Positions 26,557-35,963 are shown, counted from the first letter of the stretch. The stretch is DNA of 51,188 nucleotides from Nitrospinaceae bacterium (GCA_029261595.1 JAJDAZ010000054.1:1-51188); one strand, 5' to 3'. Notes: generated from the sequence alone by a model not told the origin. Numbers and translations: made by a program.

Positions 26557-29500
26557 TTAAAACCGGTAACCCAAAAATGCTTCCAGGTTCATACTATTGT
26601 AGCCGGGAACGACTGAAAATTTTGCCGCAACCCCCGCCTTTAACTGTTTTGTAAAACTATAATCCAAATTGACACCTCCTTTGCTGACCCAGCGTTCTCC
26701 ATTCACTTTGTCACTCGCACCCCCAAAACCATAATCGGCCCTCAAATCAAATTTACTGGAAAACTTCCGATGGTAAAAAACCCTCCAAATCCCCATCAGT
26801 AATTGATCCGGAGTATAATACGCGGGTGATTCAAAGTCGGAATCCTTGTAAGAAAGATCAGCCCCGGTTTTCCAGTTTTTCCAATCAGGCAGGTTGTGCC
26901 GCAGGCGCGTTGTCATGTCGAAGGCGTTGTTGCCGTCGTCGTAATCCCGGTAGGACAGGCCGGCATGACCCAGAATTTTCGGGAAAATGCGTGTCTGAAA
27001 TCCCAGACCATAGGATTTCACCTGAATTCCATTTTCTATAGCCTGCACCGTATCGATCTCCCTTTCAGACCAGGAGAACTGAACTTTATTTTGTTTCCAG
27101 ACATATTGGGCTGACGCCCAGTAACTCTGAACACTGCTTTTTTGGGAAATATAACGGTTACGGAATTTGCCCTCCAGACGCCATGTTTTCAATCCGCCCC
27201 AGTTTATTCCGGCCGTCACCTCATTTCCATCCAGACTGTTCCGGCCTTTTTCCTCGAAATTAACGATGCTCCCTTCCAGCATGAATTCCATCGGGAAATC
27301 TAAAGGGAAATGAATTCGAGCCGATTCGGAATAATTGGTGCGATCATTGGAATCATGGAAGAAATCAAATCCGCCGAAAACGCGAGGCCGTTTTTTCCAA
27401 GCGACCGCTTCCTTAAGAAATTCAATTTTTGAATGGACCTTCCCATCCTCCGGGGGAATTTCTTGCAGGATTTTCTCTGACTCCCAGTAATTCCCGCCCT
27501 GGAAAGAAATATCTGCGAGGTATATTTTGACTTGGTTTTTCAGCCGGGGTTCTTGCACAACCAGTTTGGAAAAAATCGATCCCGCCTCGGCATAATAGCC
27601 TCTCCAGTATTGAGTTTTAGCCAGGGCAAGTTGAGCCACATGCGAGGGATGATTCTCGGCAAGATGCTGAACCAGCCGCTCACCATCCCAATTGGGCGGC
27701 ACCGAAAACCGTCGGAGGAGAGAAGTGTTTTCATCTCCCACGCGAATGCGATTGTATCCGCTTCCATCCTGAATGAACCCGAATTGAAAATATTGACTTA
27801 ACAGGGTCTCATTGAACTGTTGCGCATAACTGGCATTCCCATGACTGGTTTGACCCGCTTCAGAAAAGGGATAGGCGTAACCCGTTACCCTGGCATCAGG
27901 AATTTCCTGTTTGATCGTGTCCGAACTTTGCGAGTAATCGCGTTTCAGGCGACTGTAATACTCACTTTCATTTTCCTCCATTTGCTCCTCAGAACGCCAC
28001 ATGAAATTTGACAGAAAATAACCCCTTTCCCCCGTAGCATTGATTGGAATCAAATCATGCGCCTGATCTCCATGGCCTTGAATATCCCATCGTCCCGTAC
28101 TTGAAAACTTTTTGATCATATCCCAATTGGCAAAAAACGGGTGCTCATGATTTGCCCGATCGGTCGGCACAAATATCGTGGCTTTCATACCGAATCGTTT
28201 CAAAACGGGATCACCCAATTGAAAAGCATCGATCCTTGCATCATCGAATGTCAGGAGAATGGGCTTCAAAGGCATCGCCATTTTCCCCGCCCGAATCGAT
28301 TTCAGTTCTGCAACCGTGATCGTCTGATAACCGGCATTTTTTAAAACTTTCAATTGCTCGATAAAATGATCGATCCACAGGTTATGGCTTCTGGGGTGCC
28401 CGCTAAGACCGTGATAGAGTAATATCGGAAAATACAAGTCCTGTTTTCCAGAATTTATAATTTTAAAATATTGCAAATTGCCCCCGACAAAATTACCCAT
28501 CGCATTTAGAATATTTCCGGTCGCCATTTCAATTTCATAATCCTTGAAAAAAACACTCTTGTTTAATTCCAAATGCTTAAGAGCTTCGGGATATTTTTTC
28601 AGCATAACCAGTAACGAGTGATTTCCAGAAAATGACCAGCGGTTGCCAGGGTGATTGCGGCTGATTGTTTGGAAAATCCGCATTGCCCGGTCGAAATTTT
28701 TGTGTTTTAGGGCGAGCTCACCCAGGCTAAGTTGAACCTCAACATTTTCCGGGAATTTTTTTTGCGCCTCATCCAGAGTGGATTGCACCTGGTCCGGTTC
28801 ATTCGCGTCCTCGTACAATTTGGCAATTTTGAGCCACTTGGCCGGATGATCTCCGAACTGTTCCAATATTTTATTCTGCCAGAATATCGCTTCCTGAAAG
28901 TCCTCCCGAAAAATGGAATCGTCCCTCAAGAGTCTTAAAATAGGCTCATAGGGCTCATGGGCAACCAGAAATTTTTTTGCTTCCCTGAGAGCGCTATCAA
29001 ATTCCCCCGTTTCGTAAAGAGATTTAATCCAATAATAACCTGCCCTTTGAGAATTTGAACCCATGTCCAGCACTTTTCTCCACTGCGCGACTCCTTCCAT
29101 AAAATTTTGTTTCAGCATTAAGGCCTCACCAAAAATAAATTGAATCGGAAGATGCTCGGGAAATTCTTTGGCAAGGGTTTTTGCTTTTTCCATCGCTTCC
29201 AAATACCGTTTCCCTCCCAACAATGCCTTCACCTGCAATAGTTTCTGGTCCGGCTGTTCCGGTTTTACTTCCAGGCTTTTCTTGACGGCTGACAAAGATT
29301 TTTCATACGCGCCGCGGAACAAATACAACCGGGCCAATAGATTGTAAGGTTCGGTTTCCAGGGGGAAAAACTGACCATATCGCTTCCATAATTTTTCACA
29401 GGAACCCCATTGCTTTTCCCGCCAGTAGAGCCAGCCCAAACTGCGATAGATGGCTGCATTTTCCGTTTCATAAGATAGCGCTTTTTCATAATTTGAAATG

Positions 29501-30732
29501 GCCTGCGGAGTATTCCCCTCCTTCGATAGGAAAGTGCCCTTTTTAATATATAATTTTGCTAGCGCCTTTTTTGTCGCTTCAGGATGAGATGACCGGGCAA
29601 GGCGATTCCGAAAAAATTCCGCCCCCTGGTCAAAACTGGAATAGCGAATAAAATAGTCCGCCGCTTTTTGTGACCAGGCCCGGTCCGCGTCTCGTCCCGT
29701 AAAAATTTTATCCAACGCCGTCATCGCATCGGGAATTTCTTTTTGTTTTATGGCCAGCTCAAACAATCGAGATTGAATCAAATTGTTGGAGGGGTCCATT
29801 CCTTCCGCATTCTCATACCAAATGCGGGCGTTTTCGATCTGACCGGAGTGGTAATAGGCATTGGCAATCTGATGGAATAGCTCAAACCCGGTAGAACCTC
29901 GATCCACAAGTTTGAGCCAGGCTGTTATCGCCTCATCGTATTTTCCCTGTTTTTCCAGCGCCCAACCCAGATTCAATAAAGTTTTGCTATTGTTCGGAAC
30001 CCAAACGAGCGCCTCTTTATAAAACGTCTCCGCCTTTTGGAACTGGCGAATTTTATACAGTTGGTCCCCCTGCCCCGCAAGCAAGACCGACAACCTGCCT
30101 GCGATAATATTTTTTCCCAACGTCTCTTCACCGGACCGCAAGTTCAAATAGTTTTTATAAACCGACATCGCCCGATCACGCTGACCCGACTTTTCATAAG
30201 CATCTGCAAGCTGAATGAGGACCGTTTCGTTTCCCGGCTCAAGTTTTAACGCTTTTTCAAATAAACCGATCGCAAGACGGTATTGGCTGCTTTGCTTATA
30301 AGCCTTCCCCAAACGCACACGAACAAGGCTTTGATCTGCATTGTATTTGAGACTTTTCTCCAAGTAGGGTATGGCATTGCGCCACTGATTTTGCGCAAGG
30401 AACAAAAAGCCAACCGAATTCAGTATTTCCAGATTTTCCGGCTCCACTTTTAATACGGTTTGCCAGATCCCAAGAGCTTCCCTGGTTTTGCCCGATTTAT
30501 AATACGACCGGCCCAGGTTTTTCCATGCTTTCAAGAGCCCCGGATTGAGCTGGGCCGCCTTTTGAAATTCTTTCGCGGCTTCCTGGTAACGACCCACCCG
30601 GTAAAGTTTCGTTCCCTGGTCCATCGCCTCCTGACTTTTCGGGCTTGCCAACGATGGTTGCGCCGAAAAAAAATAAATAAGAATGCAACAAGCAGCCCGC
30701 CGGGATAACTTTATTTTCTTCCAGAATTTCAC
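26557..30732 (-). CDS. Fusion: TPR / polysaccharide deacetylase / TPR / outer-membrane beta-barrel (PgaA+PgaB-like)
   Basis: 1391 residues. A signal peptide ends near residue 29 (AQPSLA). Residues about 35-760 hold a long series of TPR-like helical pairs. A NodB-type polysaccharide deacetylase domain (about 770-1020) starts YFPILLYHGL. It contains TFDDA (D830, D831) and HGDQAH (H887, H892), the metal and base residues arranged as in PgaB. A short TPR stretch follows (about 1040-1110). The last 270 residues alternate like a beta-barrel and end in Phe, as in PgaA and other outer-membrane proteins. In E. coli the porin and the deacetylase are separate. It is the last gene of the synthase operon, starting 2 bases after its neighbour. 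Confidence 0.9.
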   Translation of the reverse strand: MKFWKKIKLSRRAACCILIYFFSAQPSLASPKSQEAMDQGTKLYRVGRYQEAAKEFQKAAQLNPGLLKAWKNLGRSYYKSGKTREALGIWQTVLKVEPENLEILNSVGFLFLAQNQWRNAIPYLEKSLKYNADQSLVRVRLGKAYKQSSQYRLAIGLFEKALKLEPGNETVLIQLADAYEKSGQRDRAMSVYKNYLNLRSGEETLGKNIIAGRLSVLLAGQGDQLYKIRQFQKAETFYKEALVWVPNNSKTLLNLGWALEKQGKYDEAITAWLKLVDRGSTGFELFHQIANAYYHSGQIENARIWYENAEGMDPSNNLIQSRLFELAIKQKEIPDAMTALDKIFTGRDADRAWSQKAADYFIRYSSFDQGAEFFRNRLARSSHPEATKKALAKLYIKKGTFLSKEGNTPQAISNYEKALSYETENAAIYRSLGWLYWREKQWGSCEKLWKRYGQFFPLETEPYNLLARLYLFRGAYEKSLSAVKKSLEVKPEQPDQKLLQVKALLGGKRYLEAMEKAKTLAKEFPEHLPIQFIFGEALMLKQNFMEGVAQWRKVLDMGSNSQRAGYYWIKSLYETGEFDSALREAKKFLVAHEPYEPILRLLRDDSIFREDFQEAIFWQNKILEQFGDHPAKWLKIAKLYEDANEPDQVQSTLDEAQKKFPENVEVQLSLGELALKHKNFDRAMRIFQTISRNHPGNRWSFSGNHSLLVMLKKYPEALKHLELNKSVFFKDYEIEMATGNILNAMGNFVGGNLQYFKIINSGKQDLYFPILLYHGLSGHPRSHNLWIDHFIEQLKVLKNAGYQTITVAELKSIRAGKMAMPLKPILLTFDDARIDAFQLGDPVLKRFGMKATIFVPTDRANHEHPFFANWDMIKKFSSTGRWDIQGHGDQAHDLIPINATGERGYFLSNFMWRSEEQMEENESEYYSRLKRDYSQSSDTIKQEIPDARVTGYAYPFSEAGQTSHGNASYAQQFNETLLSQYFQFGFIQDGSGYNRIRVGDENTSLLRRFSVPPNWDGERLVQHLAENHPSHVAQLALAKTQYWRGYYAEAGSIFSKLVVQEPRLKNQVKIYLADISFQGGNYWESEKILQEIPPEDGKVHSKIEFLKEAVAWKKRPRVFGGFDFFHDSNDRTNYSESARIHFPLDFPMEFMLEGSIVNFEEKGRNSLDGNEVTAGINWGGLKTWRLEGKFRNRYISQKSSVQSYWASAQYVWKQNKVQFSWSEREIDTVQAIENGIQVKSYGLGFQTRIFPKILGHAGLSYRDYDDGNNAFDMTTRLRHNLPDWKNWKTGADLSYKDSDFESPAYYTPDQLLMGIWRVFYHRKFSSKFDLRADYGFGGASDKVNGERWVSKGGVNLDYSFTKQLKAGVAAKFSVVPGYNSMNLEAFLGYRF

Positions 30733-30734
30733 GT

Positions 30735-32708
30735 TTAACTTTTACCAGGTAAAAAGGATTGACGGGACTTCTGAGCAACCCACCCGGTCGATTTCGAACT
30801 ATTCTCCAATAAATGCGATTCAAGTTTTATCGCTTTGCTGGAATCAGGCCTACCTTCCAAGCTGACTAAAAGACGGCAGTTTATTTGTTCCAAAGCCTTC
30901 CTGATTTTTTCAACATTTGGAAACCATTCGTTCTTTATTTCCAGGTCCAATCGACTTAAATCCAAATGCAACCGGGTCCACTGATTTTGTTTCACCAGTT
31001 TTTTGATGGTTGCCATCGATAAAGCCATTGCCTCTTCATAAATTATTTTTTCTTCCGACTCAGGGCCAATGTTTTTCGAAGACAATTTATGGGGCAGAAT
31101 CTGCACCGTGGGAATGAACTCCCAGGCATACCTGTGAGAAATTATTTTAAAGAGAGCTTCATCGAAGGCAATTGGCCTTGAATGACCTCCTTGAACCGCA
31201 TGGGTGACCACGGTCACTCCCGATACCTGATGGGTTTGCCGGATAAGAGATTGCACCCCCTCTTCTTTGAGGTAATTTTCAAGCCAGCGAATGTCATCCG
31301 GGAAAAACGAGAGACGGACATCGGACAGGCTCACGGACCCCTTCCCGTCATCCGACCAGACCCAAAGCCCGATATCCCCATTCATACTGCTGGGTGTAGA
31401 GACAGGCAAATCCCACAAGAGCCGATCATCCCAATACACCACGATTCCATGCGCGCGTTTCATCAGCTTCAGGTGATGCCATTCTCCAGGAGAGATACCT
31501 TCTCTGGAATTCACCAGATTTTTGTAAGCGCCATGGGCAACGCGAACCTGCGCATTAAATTTTTCGGAATTGCCGCCAACGCGCCAAACCTCATTGGTTG
31601 CCGATGAATTCTGGCGCACCCAGAACTGGCCGTTATCCAACCGGACGTCGGCTTCCAGAATCCAGTTCCCCGCCCTGCTTCCTCCGGGAAAAAACACAGG
31701 GCCTGCCGGAGCGCCCGGCAGCCCGCCTTCCTGCCCGGTATGTGGCACAGAATCCAGACCAGTGTTTTGATCCGGGTGATGTTTTAAAATGAACGATGAA
31801 TCCATCATCTCCCCATCCTCCTGAAACCACATGGATGTGACCGGAGTTGTCTTTTTCAGACTGGCGAGAGATGCCTGTATTCCCTTATTCAACAGGGTCA
31901 ATAAAGTTTCCGATGGCCATTCAGGTTTTACTCTGAGCCGCCTCAGTCGCAATGGGTCGGATCCTATATCGTTGACTCCGACAAAGCTATTTATAAACCT
32001 CAGTGGGAATAATTTTCTCAATGCAGGACCCTTCGATCCCTGGTCACTGAGCTTTTCAATATAATGAGGGGCATCGCCCGTGGCGGGTGATTGTGCCAGC
32101 AATCGATACCCCGGAAGACTTTCTCCGAAAATGCCCAGACTGGCCTGGTGATCCGTCCGGGCCGGATCTTCCTGTCCTCCCAGGGAAAGGTCCCAGACAC
32201 CGCTGTCCACCATCCGCCGCAGACGATCCCAATACAGAAAAAAAGTTTCTCTTTTAACAACCTTTTCGGTGGTGACCGTCATCGCCGCAGGCCACTTCAT
32301 TTCTCTTAGAATGGGGTCAACCGCGGCATAGGTTTCCAGATATCCATTGGCAAAAATCAGCAGAACGGATTTCTCAGGCAGAGGTTTTTCTTTATAATAA
32401 AATTCAAAGACATCGGTCAGGGACACCGCCTCGAATCCATCTTCCTCAAGAGCTTTAAGTTGCCTTCTGAAGCCTTCTCGGTGAATATGGCCTTCGTTCC
32501 AATCCGACACCACCCGGTCAAACTCCAAAACGGTTATCGTGGCTCTTTGCGACAAGGGGCTTTTCCAGGCGCGGAGTTGAACCCGATCATTTTCCCGTAA
32601 TTCCCTCATCCCCAGAATCACGACCAACGTAAAGGCCAACAGGACTCCCCAGGCCACCCTGTCTTTTTTAAAGGTCCGGGCGGTATATACGGATTTTCGA
32701 TTTTCCAT
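30735..32708 (-). CDS. Membrane-anchored pseudo-deacetylase with LamG-like insert and C-terminal barrel-like domain
   Basis: 657 residues. One TM anchor is at about 19-35. Residues about 55-200 follow the NodB deacetylase pattern (VLLIFANGYLETYAAVDPIL), but the TFDDG position reads FANG (A120, N121) and the HxxxxH motif is absent, so metal-dependent deacetylation is unlikely. Residues about 340-475 resemble a concanavalin/LamG or DUF1080-type beta sandwich (NWILEADVRLDNGQFWV, GEWHHLKL). Residues about 480-640 have alternating strands and helices, perhaps a TIM-barrel like the C-domain of PgaB. It starts 3 bases after the synthase stop. A glycan-binding or chaperone role in the periplasm is an inference. 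Confidence 0.75.
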   Translation of the reverse strand: MENRKSVYTARTFKKDRVAWGVLLAFTLVVILGMRELRENDRVQLRAWKSPLSQRATITVLEFDRVVSDWNEGHIHREGFRRQLKALEEDGFEAVSLTDVFEFYYKEKPLPEKSVLLIFANGYLETYAAVDPILREMKWPAAMTVTTEKVVKRETFFLYWDRLRRMVDSGVWDLSLGGQEDPARTDHQASLGIFGESLPGYRLLAQSPATGDAPHYIEKLSDQGSKGPALRKLFPLRFINSFVGVNDIGSDPLRLRRLRVKPEWPSETLLTLLNKGIQASLASLKKTTPVTSMWFQEDGEMMDSSFILKHHPDQNTGLDSVPHTGQEGGLPGAPAGPVFFPGGSRAGNWILEADVRLDNGQFWVRQNSSATNEVWRVGGNSEKFNAQVRVAHGAYKNLVNSREGISPGEWHHLKLMKRAHGIVVYWDDRLLWDLPVSTPSSMNGDIGLWVWSDDGKGSVSLSDVRLSFFPDDIRWLENYLKEEGVQSLIRQTHQVSGVTVVTHAVQGGHSRPIAFDEALFKIISHRYAWEFIPTVQILPHKLSSKNIGPESEEKIIYEEAMALSMATIKKLVKQNQWTRLHLDLSRLDLEIKNEWFPNVEKIRKALEQINCRLLVSLEGRPDSSKAIKLESHLLENSSKSTGWVAQKSRQSFLPGKS

Positions 32709-32711
32709 GGA

Positions 32712-34349
32712 CTAGCGCGTTCCCCAATGGTTTTGACGCACGGTCAGCAAAGCATAGTAAGTCTGCCAGGCAAGGAAGAAAATGTAGAAGATTGAAAATG
32801 ACACTCCATAAATCCATAGACTTTTCCTATTAAAAACCAGATAAACCAGGCTGAATACGAATGAAATTAATAAGGCGCCGTACAGGTACATATAGGAGAG
32901 AGGCCCGTATCCCAGCAACGGCAACACAACCGCATTGAACACGATGACGGGTCCTACTAGAGGAAATAGAACGCTTCCATAAAACGACAAGGCCGCAAAC
33001 GGATGCTTGCGCCACATGAATTGCGACGCCAGAAAACATTCACGGATCCAGGATTTTTTCCAACGAAGTTGCTGGCGGAAAAACTTCCCATAATTTTCCG
33101 GAACGATTGTCGTGCAAACCGCATCCGAATGGTAAATCACCCGGTATCTTCGGAGCATGAAATTGGTTAAACTGCGGTCGTCCCCGAAAGTGGCCTGAGT
33201 CCCCAGAAATTTCTGGTGCAACCAGGCGTCGAGGATGGGCATCACGTATTCGCGCCGGTAGGCTGAAAAACAACCCGAACAGCAAGTGACATTGGAAAAA
33301 AGCGATTCCGCCGCCTTGATCACCCGAAAGGCAATGAAATAACGAACCTCCTGCATTTTTGTCAGAATATTTTTTCCGGCGTTGGTCACATGAGCGTGTC
33401 CGCACACGGCACCGACGTCCCGGTCAATAAACCCTTGCGCGATTTTGTATAAACCATCCCGCTGAATAAAACTGTCTGAATCTATATAAACCAGCACCTC
33501 TCCTTTAGCCATATTTGCTCCAATGGCCATGCCTTCCCGTTTTCCCTTGTTCTCCTTAAAGTCAACCACCTGCAAATTGGGGTGATCCTGTTTGGCCAGA
33601 GTCATCTCTTCCAGGGTTCCGTCGGTGGAACCGTCATTCACCACGATCACTTCCAGAAGATCTTTCGGGTAATCGCAACGATAAACGCAGTCAATGGTTC
33701 TCCGAATAGAGTCCTCTTCATTCTTGCAGGCAATGATGGTGGTGATCGTGGGGAAATACCCCGAATCGGGCGGTGGGGAGTAAAATACCGCCAGCACAAA
33801 GCGGGATAAAATAAAGACGCCTATAAAAAGACTGTAGGTATGAACGAGCGGGTTGTACCAATAATAAAAAACATTGAACCATTTTAAATAAACAACATTG
33901 ACGAGGCCCAGCACGATCAGGACCGTCATCAATTTTGGAAGTAACTTGTAAAACTTATACCTCAAAACCCCTTTGGGGCTGTTGGCAAACTCAAGACCAT
34001 AGTTGAAACCTGCCGATTCCTTTTCAGCCGCCGGACCTGGGTTATCCTCCCAGACCACCTGCGCTTTATCGTTCCAGCAGGATTCGAGAATGGAGCTGGC
34101 CCCACTCCTGCTGGCGGAATCATCGTAAGCGATCGGATGAATCCACATTCCTTTCTTTAAAGGCTGGGATGTAGAGATGCGTGCGCCACCGAAGCCAATG
34201 TCATGCAGGTTGGCCCGGAGTGGTTTTTCTTTGGAGAGAGGTTTGAGGTCGGAAAAAAACATACCCCTTTGAACCGGCTTTCGCCGATAGTTTCTTCCGT
34301 CCTCCTCATCGCCGGTGGGGATGCGAGTATCCGCCTTGTTTCGAAGCAT
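32712..34349 (-). CDS. PilZ-GT2 polysaccharide synthase (PgaC/hyaluronan synthase-like)
   Basis: 545 residues from ATG at 34349, chosen for GAGGAA just upstream; an earlier ATG at 34421 has no such site. The N-terminal PilZ domain (about 15-130) has RNYRRKPVQR (R19-R28) and DIGFGGA (D50), a near-consensus c-di-GMP site. Two TM spans follow (about 140-195). The GT2 core has VVNDGSTDG (D239), DSD (D290, D292), GDD (G389-D391) and QQLRW (Q426-W430), the marks of processive beta-glycan synthases. Further TM spans lie at about 455-545. It heads the operon and should make the polymer, activated by c-di-GMP. No separate PgaD-like subunit is seen. Confidence 0.9.
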   Translation of the reverse strand: MLRNKADTRIPTGDEEDGRNYRRKPVQRGMFFSDLKPLSKEKPLRANLHDIGFGGARISTSQPLKKGMWIHPIAYDDSASRSGASSILESCWNDKAQVVWEDNPGPAAEKESAGFNYGLEFANSPKGVLRYKFYKLLPKLMTVLIVLGLVNVVYLKWFNVFYYWYNPLVHTYSLFIGVFILSRFVLAVFYSPPPDSGYFPTITTIIACKNEEDSIRRTIDCVYRCDYPKDLLEVIVVNDGSTDGTLEEMTLAKQDHPNLQVVDFKENKGKREGMAIGANMAKGEVLVYIDSDSFIQRDGLYKIAQGFIDRDVGAVCGHAHVTNAGKNILTKMQEVRYFIAFRVIKAAESLFSNVTCCSGCFSAYRREYVMPILDAWLHQKFLGTQATFGDDRSLTNFMLRRYRVIYHSDAVCTTIVPENYGKFFRQQLRWKKSWIRECFLASQFMWRKHPFAALSFYGSVLFPLVGPVIVFNAVVLPLLGYGPLSYMYLYGALLISFVFSLVYLVFNRKSLWIYGVSFSIFYIFFLAWQTYYALLTVRQNHWGTR

Positions 34350-35299
34350 CAATTCCTCGTGAGTAGAAAAAACAACCAACAACAAATCCAACGTTTTGAT
34401 GTATGGAAATTCACTCAGCAAAATTCATTCCAATGTGTGCGAAAATTCATACAATAAAGAAATTTGTTTTGTAATTAAATTTTGACCGATGTAATCGTTT
34501 TCTCTGAAACCTCAATAAATAAAACAATATTTCCTGCTGGAAAGCTGGTTTTGATTGAGGGGGGAAAACTTTTAGAATTGAAAGAAACTCTAAAAAGACT
34601 TTCGGGAGGCGGAAATACACACGTCAAAAACCAAACTTGCCAGAGGGGATTTTGACAGTATAAATCGTTTGTTTATTTAGACAGAGACGGGGATGATTCC
34701 CTAAAAAAATTAGAACTTTTTTCATAAAAAAACCACGGTATACCTTATCATCAGGTACCGGACAAGTGACGCGTCCACAATGAAATTTAAATATTTGTGT
34801 CTATTTTTTCATCAAAAAGGCAAAAAACATTCTTTAAGAAAAATTCAAAATTTTGACTCTCTCGAATTTTTTTTCTCCATCCCTCATCAAGGTCAATCAT
34901 TGAACAAAATTTTTTGAGCATAAACCGTGTTACCGAATGCGGGGGATTCATGAATTTCATCGAACAGGCGGGTTCGGCAATGGATTTCATCAGAGGCAAC
35001 CGGATGGGGCCGTTCTCGGATTCCCTCCCTGCCTCCAGGTATCCTGCTCCGATATTTACCGGGTTTTTCCTTTAAATGGCCCTCCGGCCGGAAAAGAAGA
35101 TATCCCTTATTCCCACCCTCACCGCCTTTATTATTGTGCTGAAAGGCAAAGTTTGATATACAGGTTGATTCTAATCATCGACCCTGCCGCAAGCGGACGG
35201 GGTTTCCTGCAAGAGTTTTTATTTAAAAGCCGTAACAAGCCACGGGGAATAAAACCCACTTGTGGGATTTAATCCCTAATAATGAAGGACTAACAAAAG
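34350..35299. other. Long AT-rich intergenic region upstream of the synthase operon
   Basis: About 950 bases without a gene I can support. Open frames of 111 codons (+) and 70 codons (-) around 34790-35270 have no recognisable protein features. The region is AT-rich, especially 34440-34920. TTGACA occurs at 34652-34657 on the plus strand without a good -10. It probably contains the promoter of the exopolysaccharide operon, but I could not place it. Confidence 0.45.
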
Positions 35300-35521
35300 A
35301 TGGCAACAATTGAATCACTGAAACCAAGCATCACCAAAGCCCAAACCGCACTGGCGGAAGGCACAAAAGCCAGCGAGGATGCGGCCAAAAGCCTGGAAGT
35401 CCGAAAGCTGAAAAAAAAGGTCAAACGGCTCACCCGGAAATCCAGCAAACTGGTGGCTTTTGATAAAATGGCCGAGGAAAAGAAAAAACCCAAAAAAGAC
35501 CGGCCCAAGAAGGAAGACTGA
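35300..35521 (+). CDS. Small Lys-rich coiled-coil protein, function unknown
   Basis: 73 residues, very basic after residue 35 (repeated KKK, KKP, RPKK). The N-terminal half is Ala/Ser/Thr-rich and helical (KPSITKAQTALAEGTKASED), and the middle has heptad-like leucines and valines. AAGGA lies about 12 bases before the ATG. The composition suggests a nucleic-acid or ribosome-associated protein, but no family is recognised. It is followed by the palindromic repeat cluster that separates it from gatC. Confidence 0.6.
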   Translation: MATIESLKPSITKAQTALAEGTKASEDAAKSLEVRKLKKKVKRLTRKSSKLVAFDKMAEEKKKPKKDRPKKED

Positions 35522-35549
35522 GGATGATTCCTGACTCCGCCACGCGGGG

Positions 35550-35625
35550 CCAGCGTAGCGCTGGACCAAATATCAGGCACTTAGCAGGATTCAGTCAGCC
35601 ATAAACCCATAGTACGTAAAAGTTT
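35550..35625. repeat. Modular palindromic repeat, copy 2
   Basis: CCAGCG-TAG-CGCTGG (35550-35564) is followed by ACCAAATATCA. Then come TCAGCCATAAACCCAT (35595-35610) and ACGTAAAAGTTT (35614-35625). The first part matches 2845-2870 in the same direction. The other two match 2878-2906 as reverse complements. Confidence 0.7.
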
Positions 35626-35643
35626 AATCCAAGGTTGCCTTGG

Positions 35644-35659
35644 CCAGCCCACAGGCTGG
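35644..35659. repeat. Short perfect hairpin CCAGCC-CACA-GGCTGG
   Basis: A 6-bp perfect stem with a 4-base loop lies 22 bases before the gatC start, in the same repeat-rich gap as copy 2. It could be a further fragment of the CCAGC...GCTGG family. Confidence 0.5.
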
Positions 35660-35681
35660 TTTGCAGAGGTTCCAACATTCC

Positions 35682-35963
35682 ATGTCCGAAAAATTTAATA
35701 TCGACCACATGGCCAAACTGGCTCGTCTCCGCCTGACTGATTCCGAAAAGGCGCGGCTGGGCAGGCAAATGGAAACCATCATCGAATACATCGACCACCT
35801 CGATCAACTGGACACCTCGGCCGTGGAACCGACGTCCCATGCCATTCCCCTGGAAAACGTTTTCCGGGAGGACGAAAAAAAGCAGAACTTCCCGGATTGC
35901 GATCCCCTTTCGCTTGCACCCGCACAAAAAAACCGGCATTACGAAGTCCCGCAAATCATCTGA
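35682..35963 (+). CDS. gatC: Asp-tRNA(Asn)/Glu-tRNA(Gln) amidotransferase subunit GatC
   Basis: 93 residues, typical for GatC. The start is ATG at 35682 (MSEKFNID); an open frame 14 codons longer runs through the hairpin repeat and is not family-like. It shows [28 protein letters not shown] and the end FREDE...YEVPQII. GatC stabilises GatA and wraps GatA-GatB in the complex that amidates mischarged tRNA. gatA starts two bases after the stop. gatB is not in the window. Confidence 0.93.
   Translation: MSEKFNIDHMAKLARLRLTDSEKARLGRQMETIIEYIDHLDQLDTSAVEPTSHAIPLENVFREDEKKQNFPDCDPLSLAPAQKNRHYEVPQII

Noticed and set aside
32700..34349. Assignment of the GT2 as cellulose synthase BcsA
   Set aside because: PilZ is at the wrong end, and no BcsB, BcsC or BcsZ-like gene is present. 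Deacetylase and GH18 neighbours favour a GlcNAc polymer.
34349..34421. Longer N-terminus of the PilZ-GT2 protein from ATG 34421
   Set aside because: ATG 34349 has GAGGAA at the right distance, while the upstream ATG has no ribosome site and adds a segment unlike PilZ proteins.
34787..35272. Open frames of 70 (-) and 111 (+) codons in the long gap before gatC
   Set aside because: They overlap each other on opposite strands and have no ribosome sites or motifs.
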